DNA of 64,000 nt, from the NCBI GenBank assembly GCA_028829895.1, contig CM054181.1, positions 45,686,759-45,750,758 of the forward strand. Direction: 5' to 3'. Shown here piece by piece: positions 49,829-62,710 of this stretch (its first letter is position 1; every line of letters begins with the position of its first letter). The stretch comes from Sinotaia quadrata. Taxonomy: Eukaryota > Mollusca > Gastropoda > Architaenioglossa > Viviparidae. A program made the translations under genes and the position numbers. The notes below the pieces were generated by a model, which saw only the letters and a list, made by a program, of their open reading frames with translations, made no database searches and had not been told where the DNA came from.

Positions 49829-50353
49829 AATAAATTACAAGTAACATTTATTATTTAAAATAAATTTCTACTATTGTTCCAAAAGCAAAGAGTTATTTTA
49901 ATTGTTTTGTCGTAGTATTGTTTGTAGAAAGTAGAAATTTTATCAAGTTGCAACCCACAAATCGAAAGATTTTAATATCAAATATACATAATAATAAATA
50001 AATCACATGTACACCTACCTCGCAAAATAACTTAGTCGTCAACTACGCTGTAACACTTCCTGCAGATAAAAACAATCAGGATGGCACCATTTTACCCTCG
50101 ACGATAACAAGGACACATCGTGACCAAACTGGTTGCATCCACATATCAAGTTAACAATAATAATTGTGAACAATGTTCATTCGCCAATTACAATATAAAA
50201 TACAAAAATATACCGTCAAATAATGACCTCCCACAGAAATTCAGATTTTTTGTTTTTCAACAATGTCACATGCACTTGCTTACTCTTCTTTCCTTAAATT
50301 TGAAATCATTGAACCCAATCCAACGTTTATCATTCCAATTCTTCAGTCCAGCA

Positions 50354-50357
<4 letters not shown>
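49829..50357. other. unique sequence
   Basis: No gene or repeat recognised. Confidence 0.35.

Positions 50358-50420
<63 letters not shown>
50358..50420. repeat. (AC)n microsatellite
   Basis: About 30 AC units. Confidence 0.97.
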
Positions 50421-50424
<4 letters not shown>

Positions 50425-51348
50425 ACAAACACAAAAGAACGGAGTAATGCGAAGTCAAAGGTCAAAAGCCGGTACTCGTGCCCAGACAGCGACCACTGCA
50501 ACTAGCACATATTACAAAACTGGCCACCAAAGTCAGTCAGATCGAGGCTTAGCTTTTCTTTCTTGACTTCCGTTATATTTGACAGCTTGATTGTCCAGAG
50601 AGGAAGAGAGGATTATGTCAGTCTCACCTCTCACTTGGATTGTGCTAGTTTCTAATTTGCATGGACATGTGTTCTTTCGATTAATTCCACCCAGTCCCAT
50701 TGAGTTTACGTTAGTGGCGTTCTTGTCTACTTATTTTGGGGGGATGGGGGTGTTTGTGTCTTGCTCCTATTCTTTAAACCTTCTTCACAACTTTACTCAT
50801 CAAAACTGACTAGTAGTCTTTATAAGTGACAGTTCTGTGCTTATAGAATTGGCTATTCGAATGACGAACCCCGAGATGTAAGCAGCACCAGGACATTCCA
50901 GATGAAAGAAAATAATTCCCATTGTTGAATTTCTACTTCGTTTTCCTTTAATTATTAAATTACGAATCATTTCTTTCTTTTTCGTTTGATGATTTTGAAA
51001 GAAACATACTTCCCTAAGATAAGATCGTCAGTTTGTGAAAGACAGTATAATTTTCGAAAACACATAGACTGCTTTCCAGGGATAACATATTCCCTGAAGA
51101 CAACATTGACCACTTATGAAGAGGAAATTATTTTTCAAAAATAACATGTTTCCATTTCAAAGAAAACATATTGGCTGGGTGCTTCACCTCAACACTGTCA
51201 GAGTGGATAAAGGGATCATTTAAGATAAATATGTAAGCATAATTAAATGATCTACTGGGATTATTCTATATAGATTGTCTTTGTCTCGTGAAAACATAAT
51301 CCACTAACAATCCTTTAAAGTCTCCCTCTTGAATTTCTTAACCAACCA

Positions 51349-51352
<4 letters not shown>
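50421..51352. other. unique sequence with a possible SINE-like tail
   Basis: CCGGTACTCGTGCCCAGACA at about 50470 resembles the segment after the box B of the SINE-like remnant at 10173 (GCTCACTCGTGCCCGGACA). Otherwise nothing recognised. Confidence 0.3.

Positions 51353-51436
<84 letters not shown>
51353..51436. repeat. (AC)n microsatellite, 84 bp
   Basis: About 42 perfect AC units, the longest pure dinucleotide tract in the window. Confidence 0.98.
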
Positions 51437-51437
<1 letters not shown>

Positions 51438-51704
51438 TATAGATATATATCATATAAGCATTTCAATAATATACATTTACCATATATGATAGAAATACAA
51501 AAGCTGTGAATATGTAAAACGTAACTAACATTTTGTTTACAATAAAAAATTAATTAATAAATTAACTCATATATTCCAAACTCATTAGTCGTAACTGGTC
51601 AAGATACTGAGAATTTTACCAGACAAGCAGAAATATAAAACATATTTAAAGAAATACCCCTCACTATAGCGTCCAATCACATACATTGATAGTTCATTAT
51701 GGCA

Positions 51705-52004
51705 CAAAACTATACAGCTCCCTTGTGACTGTGATGAAAAACAAAACTATACAGCTCCCTTGTGACTGTGATGAAAAACAAAACTATACAGCTCCCTTGG
51801 ACTGTGATGAAAAACAAAACTATACAGCTCCCTTGGGACTGTGATGAAAAACAAAACTATACAGCTCCCTTGGGACTGTGATGAAAAACAAAACTATACA
51901 GCTCCCTTGGGACTGTGATGAAAAACAAAACTATACAGCTCCCTTGGGACTGTGATGAAAAACAAAACTATACAGCTCCCTTGGGACTGTGATGAAAAAC
52001 AAAA
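51705..52004. repeat. 37-39-bp minisatellite, 8 copies
   Basis: Units of AAAACTATACAGCTCCCTTG then GGACTGTGATGAAAAAC. The first two have TTGTGACTG, the third TTGGACTG and the rest TTGGGACTG, so copies can be ordered by a stepwise change at one site. Confidence 0.96.
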
Positions 52005-52367
52005 CCGACTACAAGTTAGTAACACAACGTGATGTCACAACGATATAAACCTGTAAGGTTAGATATTGTTATTCAATTAAATCGTGATTTTATATAATGT
52101 TCCTCGTACACAGTGCAAGTTATCAATTTATTCTTTAAGTCTAAACTGGATGATAAACGCTAACCCACCCGGAGCCCCTTAGGAGTAAGGATTTACGATA
52201 TGAAATTAGTTATTCTGTTTAATAATAATATCAGCAATCCAGTACAGGATGGCTTTCATTCACTCTTTAGACGCTCAGTCATAATGACTCCGGTTCCGTA
52301 ATGTATGCATGAAAATATAAATAGCAATCGATTAGCTTACTACAGATAGCATGTGTTATTTTTCTAT
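52005..52367. other. unique sequence
   Basis: Nothing recognised. Confidence 0.35.
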
Positions 52368-52745
52368 GTTAGGGTGGCTAGAAGGGAGGCAAGCAGTGTG
52401 CATGGCTGTTAGAGTGGCTAGAAGGGAGGCAAGCAGTGTGCGTGGCTGAGGGTGGCTAGAAGGGAGACAAGCAGTGCCTGGCAGGGTGGCTAGAAGGGAG
52501 ACAAGCAGTGTGCGTGGCTGTTAAGGTGGCTAGAAGGGAGACAAGCAGTGTGCGTGGCTGTTAGGGTGGCTAGAAGGGAGGCAAGCAGTGTGCATAGCTG
52601 TTAGGGTGGATAGAAGGGAGGCAAGCAGTGTGCATAGCTGTTAGAGTGGATAGAAGGGAGGCAAGCAGTGTGCATAGCTATTAGGGTGGATAGAAGGGAT
52701 GCAAGCAGTGTGCATAGCTGTTAGGGTGGATAGAAGGGAGGCACA
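52368..52745. repeat. 40-bp GC-richer minisatellite, about 9.5 copies
   Basis: Units of AGGGTGGCTAGAAGGGAGGC then AAGCAGTGTGCATGGCTGTT. Left copies have GGCTAGAAG and right copies GGATAGAAG; AGGC alternates with AGAC. Two of the early copies are shortened. Notably G-rich on the plus strand compared with the AT-rich surroundings. Confidence 0.96.
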
Positions 52746-54153
52746 TTGTTCGGGGTGCTGAGAGGTTGTAGTCAACTGAACATCCCTAGTATGACGTCTT
52801 GATATCATTTTCTTTCTCAAAGTTGGCTGCAGACAATAGCTTTCTCTTTTTTGTGCTGGGCCTCTTCTGTGTTTCCGAGAGCCTTTCTCCATCTTTACTA
52901 TACACTCATTGTAGAAAAGGTCACTAGAGGCAAAGATCTCATTATAGAAAAGGTCGCTAGTGGAAAAAAATCAGCTCTGCCTTCGTGTTTCGTTTGGAAG
53001 GTATTTAATTTGATGCTTTCTACCGCTTTTATATTTTGGTTGTAGATCAATTGACTTTGTATGGTCCGCTATTTGGAAAAGACATCTCTCCACTACTGGT
53101 GTGTCAATAACAGTATAATGAAAGGAGAAAGTAAATATTTTGAGAAGATAGAATTTAAAATACAGTGAAAGGAATAAAATATGGGAAAGAAACTAATTAT
53201 GAATTACCGTACCAATGATGCAAGAAAAGAAAATCACAAGACGTGAAAAAGTTTAAAATAAGAAATGAAAGAGCAAAAACCAAAGCCTAATTCAATTTCT
53301 CATAATGAGTCAAGAATTCCAATCACAATGAAACAATGAAAGAAAGAAAACAGCAAAATCCAAAGATTTCAATTTCTCACATAATGAGCCAACCATTCCA
53401 ATCACGAAATATACTATACCATGATGCAATATACACCACTTGACAGAAAAGTCATGGTAACAAGATTGGAATCTAAAATGATGTTTAAAAAGAGAGGTAA
53501 ACATAAACAAGAAATGGCAAACAAAGATTCAGAATCAGTATGACAAAGAAAATATCAACTATACAGTAAAATAAAGATCATAATACCTTTTTTTTAATAA
53601 AGTACGGAAAATTAAATAAAAATAAAAGCTTTTCGGAGCTTTCACAATGACGATTTCACCTACCAATTATCAGAAGTCACTGCTAACAGACAATGAACTT
53701 CCGCCATTTTAATTCCTCTCAAGCACACTGCATACCTGTCGCAACATAATCATAACTACTACATTTCATTCTATTTCTAAAAACAATGGATTTCAGATGA
53801 ACGCTGATTAAAACAGTTTAATATGACAGTGAAGAAAAGACAAAATAATGAGTGAGAGTTCTAAAGAAATACGATGGCTACTGCTCCCGACCTCGAGTAT
53901 CGTCTGGCTGTAGAGCTGTTAAAACTTCGTTACAACGTTTGCTTAATTTGTTGACTTTCTTTGTGTTTTATTATGTTTTGCTTGTCGCGGTGGGAATCGA
54001 AAATAGTAACTCAAACACCAGTAGACAGTATTTTAACAGCCGGTCATAAAAATATTTAAATAAATAGTAATATTTTACTACATCGTTTTCTGACGGCAAC
54101 TTAGTTTCCATTAAAAACAACGAAAACAGTTTCAACATCAGCAACACCCCAAA
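52746..54153. other. AT-rich sequence with small duplications
   Basis: TAGAAAAGGTCRCTAG occurs twice near 52913-52963. A diverged ~85-bp duplication at 53272-53407 shares CAATTTCTCA, TAATGAGYCAA and ATTCCAATCAC. Reverse-complemented, 53976-54003 reads TTTTCGATTCCCACC, which resembles a pol III box B, but box A is not convincing. Confidence 0.45.
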
Positions 54154-54317
54154 CCGGGGCCGTCTTAACAGCATTATAGGCCCACTGACAAAGCAGTGCA
54201 TTTGGGGCCCCTATTTACACAACCAGTCAGAGGAATAAAAATGCATATGGTCGATAAAATGCCCCATATTCTTTTGAGGCCCCGGGCAACTGCCCAGCGT
54301 GCCCATGCGTTAACAAC
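54154..54317. mobile_element. short inverted-repeat transposon remnant
   Basis: The left end is CCGGGGCCGTCTTAACAGCA and the right end, reverse-complemented, reads GTTGTTAACGCATGGGCACG. Both sides carry GGGGCCC/GGCCCCGGGC blocks further in. GGCCGTCTTAA..GCAT ends with AGGCCCACTG following are common in invertebrate DNA-transposon derivatives. About 164 bp, non-coding, no target duplication identified, superfamily uncertain. Confidence 0.5.
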
Positions 54318-55825
54318 ATTTAAAACAAGTAGAAAAAATGTCGAGACAGTAACTCAACAAACGATTAGAATAATGATTTATGCTACACTCCGACTTTCGC
54401 AGTTTAAGATTTTCAGTCGTTTTTTTCTTGCATGACATTGCCCTCCCCCATCCCCTCCACACATTACTGATAAAAAGATAAAACACGTTTTTATAACACA
54501 CTAGGTAAAAATTGTTTAAATACTTAACTAGTAGGCAGCAATGCTCATTTTGATTAGGTTGCTTTGGCAGTCCCGTTATCCTTATTTTTCCGATTATCTT
54601 CAGATCTGTTCGTCTTTGTGTTTATCTTCAAGTAGCCCAACCAGTGCAATCTGCAGGTCGTTTTACAAAAAGAAAGAATTCACAACGAGACAAAATTATC
54701 TTTGAAAAACATCCATTTATTTATGTTGGAAATTTGAGTGGACAAGTACAAATGGATATGGAAAAGTATAATTTACGACCGGCTTATCTCTAGACAAGAT
54801 GTTTGAAAGGTATGAGCTTTACACTGCCTGCGGGAAACAGTTTAAGGAGCACAGTATTTCAGCTGTGACGCAGTGGGATTGCTGTTCGTAAGCGGACAGT
54901 TGTGTGTGTAAGCTTTTAAGCAATTATGCTCACTGTAATGGAATTTCAGTTCGCTGCTAAGGGACTTACTTTAGCTGGACGAGCTTTTTAGGTGCTCCCT
55001 AAATGTTGACTCTTAAGAAAGGTATGTCTGCATTCATTTCTGGACAATGTCAAAAAAATACACGATGATGCTGTTGAAAAGAGTTAACTCTTCCGTGTTC
55101 TAGAAGCAATGAGGCAATAATGTCTAGCCAAACTTTTAGTTAGATTCTTACTATTATTTTGTCTACATTAGAATAATTTATTCGTAAAACAAAAACATAA
55201 TCAGAAAGTGAATTCTATGTAGCCTGACAATTAGCAAATTACATTGAAACAAGTTGATGTTTTGTTTGTTTGTTTGGGCTTGTTTGCAACCAGACAATAA
55301 CAGCGTGCGGATTAAAGCAAAATATTATATGAGAAAGCATGCGAGTAGACAAATCTGGCTAATGCAGTAAATATATAATCGGAAATCTGGGAAGAAATGT
55401 TATTAAGTCCTTCCTATTTTGGTTATCCTGATATCTTTATCTATATGTAACTATTAATGCTTATATCTTCCCAAAGAGAAAAGCAAAACAAACGTCACAA
55501 CACCTCTTCTGGAGTGATGACTGGAAAAGGATTTCACTGCGCAAGAACTTATGAATATTCATAATTTTAACCACTCACGACATGTAGACACTATTGCTAT
55601 TTCGAGACTGTGTGCAAATGGTTGTCAGTTTGTGGCCCTAGATGCTTGTAGCAATGCATGCCATTTAGACGTTTGACAGACGTTATAACACGTTGGGACC
55701 AGTACCAATACAGCGGGATATGTTGCTAATTTACGTTATCACAAGACGTCACAAAGCGATTAAAATTGTTCATGGCGCTGCTGCCTTCAGCGTTCTGCAT
55801 GAATACGTGCAATGGATTCAAGCGA
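54318..55825. other. unique AT-rich sequence
   Basis: About 1.5 kb with no gene, RNA or repeat recognised, apart from a brief GTTTGTTT patch at 55261-55275. Confidence 0.4.
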
Positions 55826-56167
55826 TGTAGTCTAAGAATACAATTCTGAATACAAAGGGATATAGTCTAAGAATACAATTCTGAATACAAGAGATATAGT
55901 CTAAGAATACAATTCTGAATACAAGAGATATAGTCTAAGAATACACTTCTGAATACAAAGGGATATAGTCTAAGAATACAATTCTGAATACAAGGGATAT
56001 AGTCTAAGAATACACTTCTGAATATAAGGGATATAGTCTAAGAATACAGTTCTGAATACAAGGGATATAGTCTAAGAATACAATTCTGAAATCAAAGGGA
56101 TATAGTCTAAGAATACAATTCTGAAATCAAAGGGATATAGTCTAAGAATACAATTCTGAATGCAAAT
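55826..56167. repeat. 34-bp minisatellite, about 10 copies
   Basis: Units of GATATAGTCTAAGAATACAA then TTCTGAATACAAGG. Variation includes ACACTTCTG for ACAATTCTG in two copies and GAAATCAAAG for GAATACAAG in two adjacent copies. Confidence 0.96.
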
Positions 56168-57934
56168 CACCAATGGATAAAATGCAGTATGGGAATCACA
56201 AATACATATCAAAGACGCAATGACGTGCAAGGTGTGAATTATGACATCTCTATAAATTCCAAAATATTTTTTCTCATCTTCATCGTACAACTACTACTGA
56301 CAAAAACTAGAGAAACTAACAAAAAGTTTCAAGAAGAGAATTTCCAAATGTCCGAGTGGCTACGGTTTTCAAAGAAGTGGAGAGAAAAGTTTATATTCTA
56401 AATTGAATAAAAATAACTTTTCTCAGACATCTCTTCTGGGGTGATATTGATCATATAAAGCAGACAATTTGCTTTCTACGCATACAAACAATTCAGAGAC
56501 CTCGAATATTTATGTGAAATACTCAGTCCTGTCCTCAGAATTAACACATATTCAAAGATAATTAAAATTTTATTTTTTTCTACTCATATCAGTTGTCAGC
56601 AGAAAGTATGGGACAGTTCTAGTAGTGTCAGCTCCCTCCCTCCGCTTCCCTATAACATGGCATGACATGGAATGATGTAAAGTCAATGCACGTTGACTAA
56701 CAGACTGACTAACAGACTCGGAAAGAAAGCAAAAGTCCTGAAGTATCACACTGGCAGAAGTACTCACAAGGCAAAGACTGCATACCTCCACCCCCACAGC
56801 CAACACCAAAATCTTGGAAGATGACAAACAAATACAGTACTATATAAAGCAATACACCACGACATCCTGTTACTATAAAATGTTACAATTAATTCAGTTA
56901 ATCATTTGGTCATAAGTACTGCTTTTCGCACAGACAGGCGACATGAATTGACACGTGGCACCGGAAAGAGACAGACCGTGTAACCGTTTAGGGATAATAA
57001 TGTTGTAGACGTTAATCAAAACATCGTTGGCATGACGTCACTTAATCATGTCTCGAGGTGTCATTCAAACTCTTCTTGCTTGTGTCTATTTCAGAATCAA
57101 CAGGTAGAGAATTTTCCAGTGCCGACCATCAATATCGTCAGACCCATCCATTATAATATCAATAATCATAGAATTGATTTTTTTTGTGTGAAGATAGGTT
57201 GAACCCATGCTTGTCATCTCTTCACCCATCCATTATCAATAATTTGTAGGACTGAATATATTTTGGAAGAAGTGTTTAACCCTCGCTTACCTTCTCCTCG
57301 TGATATTCATAAAATGACCTAAAGCGAGAGTTATGTCACAAGCACAGTTGATGGTAGAACAACTGCTCCATGAAGGTTGATTCAGCCAAGCGTGTTAAGA
57401 TGTCATTATGTACTAACTCGTTATTAATTCATGCATAATTAATCTTTACTTGAGACATTATACACTGAAATCATTAGTTAATCATTAACTCATTACGTAT
57501 TCATCTGGACTGGCTGAATTTTCTTCCACACATTAACGAACAACCATGTCACGTCATCATTAAACTCAGGCAGTACTGAATGGAGCAAACTCACGTGCCT
57601 GTTACAAGCTGACATCAGACAAGTGGTCTCGTTCAGTTTACAAAAAAAGATGCACGTTGGTAAAGAAAAGCGCGATGTATAGCATAAGATGGCAAACATA
57701 GAACAAGTTTAATTTCTAAGGAAAACGGTAATGAATGCAGCACTAAGGAGTAAACGGAAAATCTTAGCGTAACTGGAAAAGTTTCGTAACACTAAAGATT
57801 TGGTGGAAACGCGTTGAATTCTTTCTTGAGAAGGACATTGTCGGATTAAATTCCACCCTTGGCTGACACTGGGACAGTGTTTATTCATAGATTAAGGCGC
57901 CAGATCTTTGTCATATAACAGTTGTTAGAAATGG
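56168..57934. other. unique sequence
   Basis: No gene recognised. Small local repeats occur (GACTAACAGACT twice near 56694-56718). Confidence 0.4.
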
Positions 57935-58162
57935 GTTGTTTGAACCAATATACAGACAACATGAATTCTTGTATAAAACGTATGGGTCAATTTGTACCAA
58001 TGCACAGACTACATCAGTTCTTGTCTAAAACATATGTAGTCATTTGTACAATGCTCATACTACATCAGTTGTTTTCTAAAAATATGTAGCCATTTGTACC
58101 AATGCACATACTACATCAATTCGTGTCTAAAAATGTGTAGCCATTTGTACCAATACATAGAA
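57935..58162. repeat. ~53-bp tandem repeat, about 4 copies
   Basis: Copies share CATTTGTACCAATGCACA, CTACATCARTTCTTGTCTAA and AATATGTAG with moderate divergence. Confidence 0.9.
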
Positions 58163-60329
58163 GCCACATATTCTTGAATTATCCATCTAAATTTGTTTAA
58201 AATGTTAAATGCGCCTTACAACTCTTGGTTGCTGGTCCCAATGAAATACCTAATAAATCACTTATTGTTGCAAAACATGTAAATTACAGAATTGATAAAA
58301 ATCCTGTTTAAGAAAAGTCCAGACCCACGAGCAAGAGACTCATACCTCTACAAAAAGCGATAACGACAATTGTAACAACTATGAACACGTTTCTTAAAAG
58401 TGTGATAAATTTCTGGAGTCGTACACACACTAAACACACTCTACTATCACAATTCTAATTCATTCATTGCTATATTTAGAATTGCAGCACATGCTTCTAA
58501 CACCAAGTGTACACAATGTTTTGACAATGATCAACGGAGATCTCTCGACAATGAAATTCCCACACAAATAGTTTTCTTGTTTATTTGTAAAACTTTCAAC
58601 AGAGTCTGGCAATAAAGTTGTTATTGGAAATAAAAGAGGCAGCAAGATATGGAAACTAAAAGGGTTTGCTGACTACCCGTCTGGGTATATGCAATAATGT
58701 GTGATCAATATGAGCACGTCAGTCATTAGACTGTTGCAAGCTGAGTCCCTGCTGGGGCCTGCATTAGTCCTTTATATTCCAAGTTTATGGAAGGAACACA
58801 ATTCTATATATTTAATCGACCGTGACGTCATTTGCCGACGATACTAGTAATCGTTAGTCAGTAACCAGATATTCGATCACCGATACCTCACTCAAAAATT
58901 CAAATAGAATGCTGCGCTTTGTTTTTTTTTGAAAAATATCATATTTAAAATATTTTATAAGAAATCACATTGATTTATTTACCGCCATTTACAAAAAGCA
59001 TAGATGTAGATGTAATATATTATGAATAGATTATTATGAATAGATTATTATCTTCCATTTCTATTACAAACAGTGATTGTTGTATGTCTTTGCACACATG
59101 TCTATAACTATGATTCAAAACACTCGTGACACAATGACTTTATTCAGCCAGAACTAGACAGAATTAGAACCAAAACTAAAGAAGGAAATGAGCTCTCCCA
59201 AAAATTAAAAAAAACCAACTCTTATTACTTTGCTGTTTACTCCTTCTTTCTCTTCCCTAAAGACCGGAAAAAACAAAGAATAAAATAACGGCTTTATTTC
59301 TTTCTTCATTATTTAAATATTTTTCCTGTTTAAAATTAATAAACCTGATTAGTGTCCAACAAGCATTTTCCTCAATAAAAAAACAACTGCTACAAAATGA
59401 TAACAGTTACAAAAAAATATGCTCATAGTAATATTTAATGAAATAAAGAAATAACTTCCAACGCCAATTACCGCCGCAGCCTATACGATTCATAACGATA
59501 TGAAAAGAGAAAATGGAGCTTGTCAAGACTGAAGTGAAGATTTAAGAAATGGCAGTTACTAGATTCCCGCCGGCAGGTCAACGACCTAACACTCCAGATA
59601 AGATAAGACTACTGGCGTTTTATACGTATCTCTCTTTGGGGCACGGCATTCATATCTAGTGGACGATAAGCAAGGGCGATAAGCTTGCTGACCCTTGTGT
59701 CTCCGAGAGGAGACTTCAAAGTTTACTCTAATTTGTATGCACCAAACTCAAATACATGCATGATTGGGAGGGGATGTTGCTACCCAAGAGAATCCATTTT
59801 GACTAATTTACCCCTTCAACACACACCACTCACACACGCACGCACGTTCGCACGCACACACACACACTACTTTTCCCTCACTTCTAATGCTTTTCACTCA
59901 GTTTTTGTTGGCTGCTTTCCCGAACATTTTATCACGATTCACTGAGACCAACAGCAGAAAAAGAAGCGACAAAGGAATAATATTTTTTTAATTGAAATAT
60001 CAAAATACCGTAGACTATAATCAAAATTCAATTCATCTTTCCAGTAACAAAATTAAATAGACACATTCCTAGATATCTGACATAATTCTAATCTAACTAG
60101 TTGAAATGACGTCAAATTATGACCGATAAAAGGACACAAACGTATTGATTTCGATAATAAATGTAAATCTCTTAAGTAGCCAAGTATTATTTATTTTGTG
60201 ATTTGTAGAAATAATGTTTGCTTCCAGTTGAACGAGGCGTAAAGATCAGTGAACGCAAGTGCAAACTTGATGTGTGTGGGGTGGGTGAGTAGGGTGGTGG
60301 TGATAGTGGTGATGGTGTCGTGCGTATAT
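58163..60329. other. unique AT-rich sequence
   Basis: About 2.2 kb. An 86-codon plus frame at 59685-59945 has no recognisable family. ATTATGAATAG is duplicated near 59021-59047. No gene supported. Confidence 0.35.
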
Positions 60330-60442
60330 ATGTGTGTGTGTGTTTGTGTGTGTGTTTGTGTGTGTGTGTTTGTGTGTGTGTGTTTGTGTGTGTGTGTGTT
60401 TGTGTGTGTGTGTTTATGTGTGTGTGTGTTTGTGTGTGTGCT
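60330..60442. repeat. (GT)n with regular TTTG interruptions
   Basis: GT units broken every 12-16 bp by TTTG (GTGTGTTTGTGTGTGTG), about seven times, so a higher-order GTGTGTTT-type unit is present. Confidence 0.96.
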
Positions 60443-60526
60443 TGCGTGTTTATAATCTTAAAAGATATATATATCACTATTCAGTAAGCAATATTTCTTT
60501 TAATTAATAATGACTTGTTATTAAAT

Positions 60527-60640
60527 ATTTCATCCTTGTTTATGAACTTCGTTTTATGTTTACTATCAGTGACTATAACTTGTTTAAGAATTTCGTTTTA
60601 TGTTTACTATTAGCGACTATAACTTGTTTAAGAACTTCGC
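60527..60640. repeat. ~48-bp tandem repeat, about 2.3 copies
   Basis: ACTTCGTTTTATGTTTACTA then GCGACTATAACTTGTTTAAGAA repeats twice with a partial third copy. Confidence 0.9.
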
Positions 60641-61085
60641 ATTAAATAAAGATTGGAGTGTGACCAAACCATAGTAAACCGTCTATTTCACCTATTAGTG
60701 TATTATTAGTGTATTGATCCTAAATGAACATGCATTCTTGTTTTATTAGCATACACAGATCCTTGGCAATAAAGTGTAGTCAAATTACACCGAGATTATT
60801 ATGTCTGTCAAACTATATTTAAAAGTAACACGTTTATATTATACTTATAAATATCAATCAACAAAGGAAATCTCTATTACTTTCCCACCACCCCTTCTCT
60901 CTCCACAAATATACGTACACACATACACAGTGTTTGTCGGTATGTGTGTGTCATGTGACTTCGATTAAAAGATTATTATAAAACTGCCAATTGTGCTTCT
61001 TCTTTTCAACTTCATACATGCAAATATGCATTTTATTTGTGAAATTTCGTCTAACGAAAGAGTACTGTTAAATATAAAGCTCTGT

Positions 61086-61142
61086 CCTTTCAATGACAGT
61101 TGATATCAATGAAAAAGTTATTGATATTAACTGATTGAAAGG
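61086..61142. ncRNA. 57-base near-perfect hairpin, possible small-RNA precursor or palindromic relic
   Basis: CCTTTCAAT pairs with ATTGAAAGG, then after a 2-base GA bulge CAGTTGATATCAAT pairs with ATTGATATTAACTG with a single G-U. That gives 23 base pairs closed by the loop GAAAAAGTT. It could fold as RNA from either strand. I see no further pairing below the stem, which argues against a canonical miRNA primary transcript. It may instead be the relic of a tiny inverted-repeat element. Confidence 0.3.
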
Positions 61143-61431
61143 AGGTGCAAGTGAGATGGTTATATTTTAATCATTGTTTTACTTGGACTGTCTCATAGTT
61201 CTTCTATGACAAACCATTGCAGACGCACATTTGAGAGCTTTAATAATTAGCATAGTTTTATTTAAGCAGTCACATTTTGCAATCTGATTGGTGCTTTTGT
61301 ACGACCTGCGGAACACTGGCTGACGATTTGCAAAGTTTACGCGAAATTATATGTTGTCGATGAAAAGGTGTTAGGATAGCGTTCATATGTCAAATCTAGT
61401 TTGGAGTGTTTTCGATGTGCAGACTCACTAG

Positions 61432-61850
61432 GTACTCTGTACCAGGGGAGTACAATTTGACATTACATATGCATCATTCCAAGACAGTACAGTTTGATGT
61501 AATGTACGCATTGTTCGAGGACGGTACAGCTCGATATTACGTAGGCATTGTTCCAGGACGGTACAGCCTGGCATTACTTGCGCACTGTTCCAGGACGGTG
61601 CAGCCTGACGTTACGTACGCATTGCTTCAGGACGGTGCAGCCTGACGTTACGTACGCATTGCTTCAGGACGGTGCAGCCTGACGTTACGTACGCATTGCT
61701 TCAGGACGGTGCAGCCTGACGTTACGTATGCATTGCTTCAGGACGGTACAGCCTGACGTTATGTATGTACAGCTTCAGGACGGTACAGCCTGATATTACG
61801 TACGCATTGTTCCAGGATCTTACAGCCTGACGTTACTTACACATTACTAT
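61432..61850. repeat. ~37-bp minisatellite, about 11 copies
   Basis: Units of GCCTGACGTTACGTACGCAT then TGCTTCAGGACGGTGCA. The central four copies (about 61585-61735) are near-identical and the flanking ones diverge in both directions (TTTGATGTAATGTACGCATT left, CTGATATTACGTACGCATTG right). Confidence 0.95.
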
Positions 61851-62084
61851 AGGATAGTGCACCTTGACGCTTTATATAACTTGTATAGTCAGTCGTATAT
61901 AAATTACTGGGAAGAGATAACAAGAGAAATATGAACTCTTATCACCATGTATACGAGTAGGAATTAAGTTATCAGCGAAGTTGTTCCGAGGTAAAGTATT
62001 ACTGAATTGAAAATTGTCATTCTTAGGGGTGGAGCCTAAGACACATTTTCATGAACAATTTGGCTCTTGTAAGCAAGTCAAATA

Positions 62085-62213
<129 letters not shown>

Positions 62214-62624
62214 TGTCCGTGATTACTGGTTTGAAAATCTTAACGACCACCCGCGCTTCCAAAAGTATTTACTGTCAGAAAAGACATATGGATTCGGCGG
62301 TTTACTTTGGTGAGAATTGATCCCTGTAGATAAATGTCCGTTATTTCTGGGTTTTGTCTGCCTCCACTACCAACAATAGCGACCACAACAGTCAACGCAC
62401 CACCAACGACTAACCATAAAATTAGTTTTGTAATAGTATAAGCAAACGTTAAATTATTGTACAAGACACAAAGTGATAAGCCAGTTAAGACATTTGAAGA
62501 TACATTTGTTTATTTGTGTCCGTTTTGTGTCTGTTTATCAAGGCCATGACTTCTCACACTCTTTTTCTCTCATACGCGCGCGCTAGGAGCACGCGTACAT
62601 TCAGTCACGAATACGTGTGTCTGT

Positions 62625-62710
62625 GTGCTGGCGCTTGTCAGTGTTTCTGAGAGTGGTAGAATGTGTGTGCCTGTGTGCTGGTGCTTGTCAGAGTTTATGT
62701 GAGTGGTAGA
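62625..62710. repeat. ~56-bp direct duplication
   Basis: GTGTGCTGGYGCTTGTCAG then AGTGGTAGAATGTGT occurs twice. Confidence 0.88.

Noticed and set aside
53976..54003. Minus-strand TTTTCGATTCCCACC resembling a pol III box B
   Set aside because: No convincing box A or cloverleaf upstream, so left as a remark only.
57340..57395. tRNA/SINE-like string TGGTAGAACAACTG ... GGTTGATTCAGCC
   Set aside because: The A-box to B-box spacing is too short (about 25 bp) and neither box fits well.
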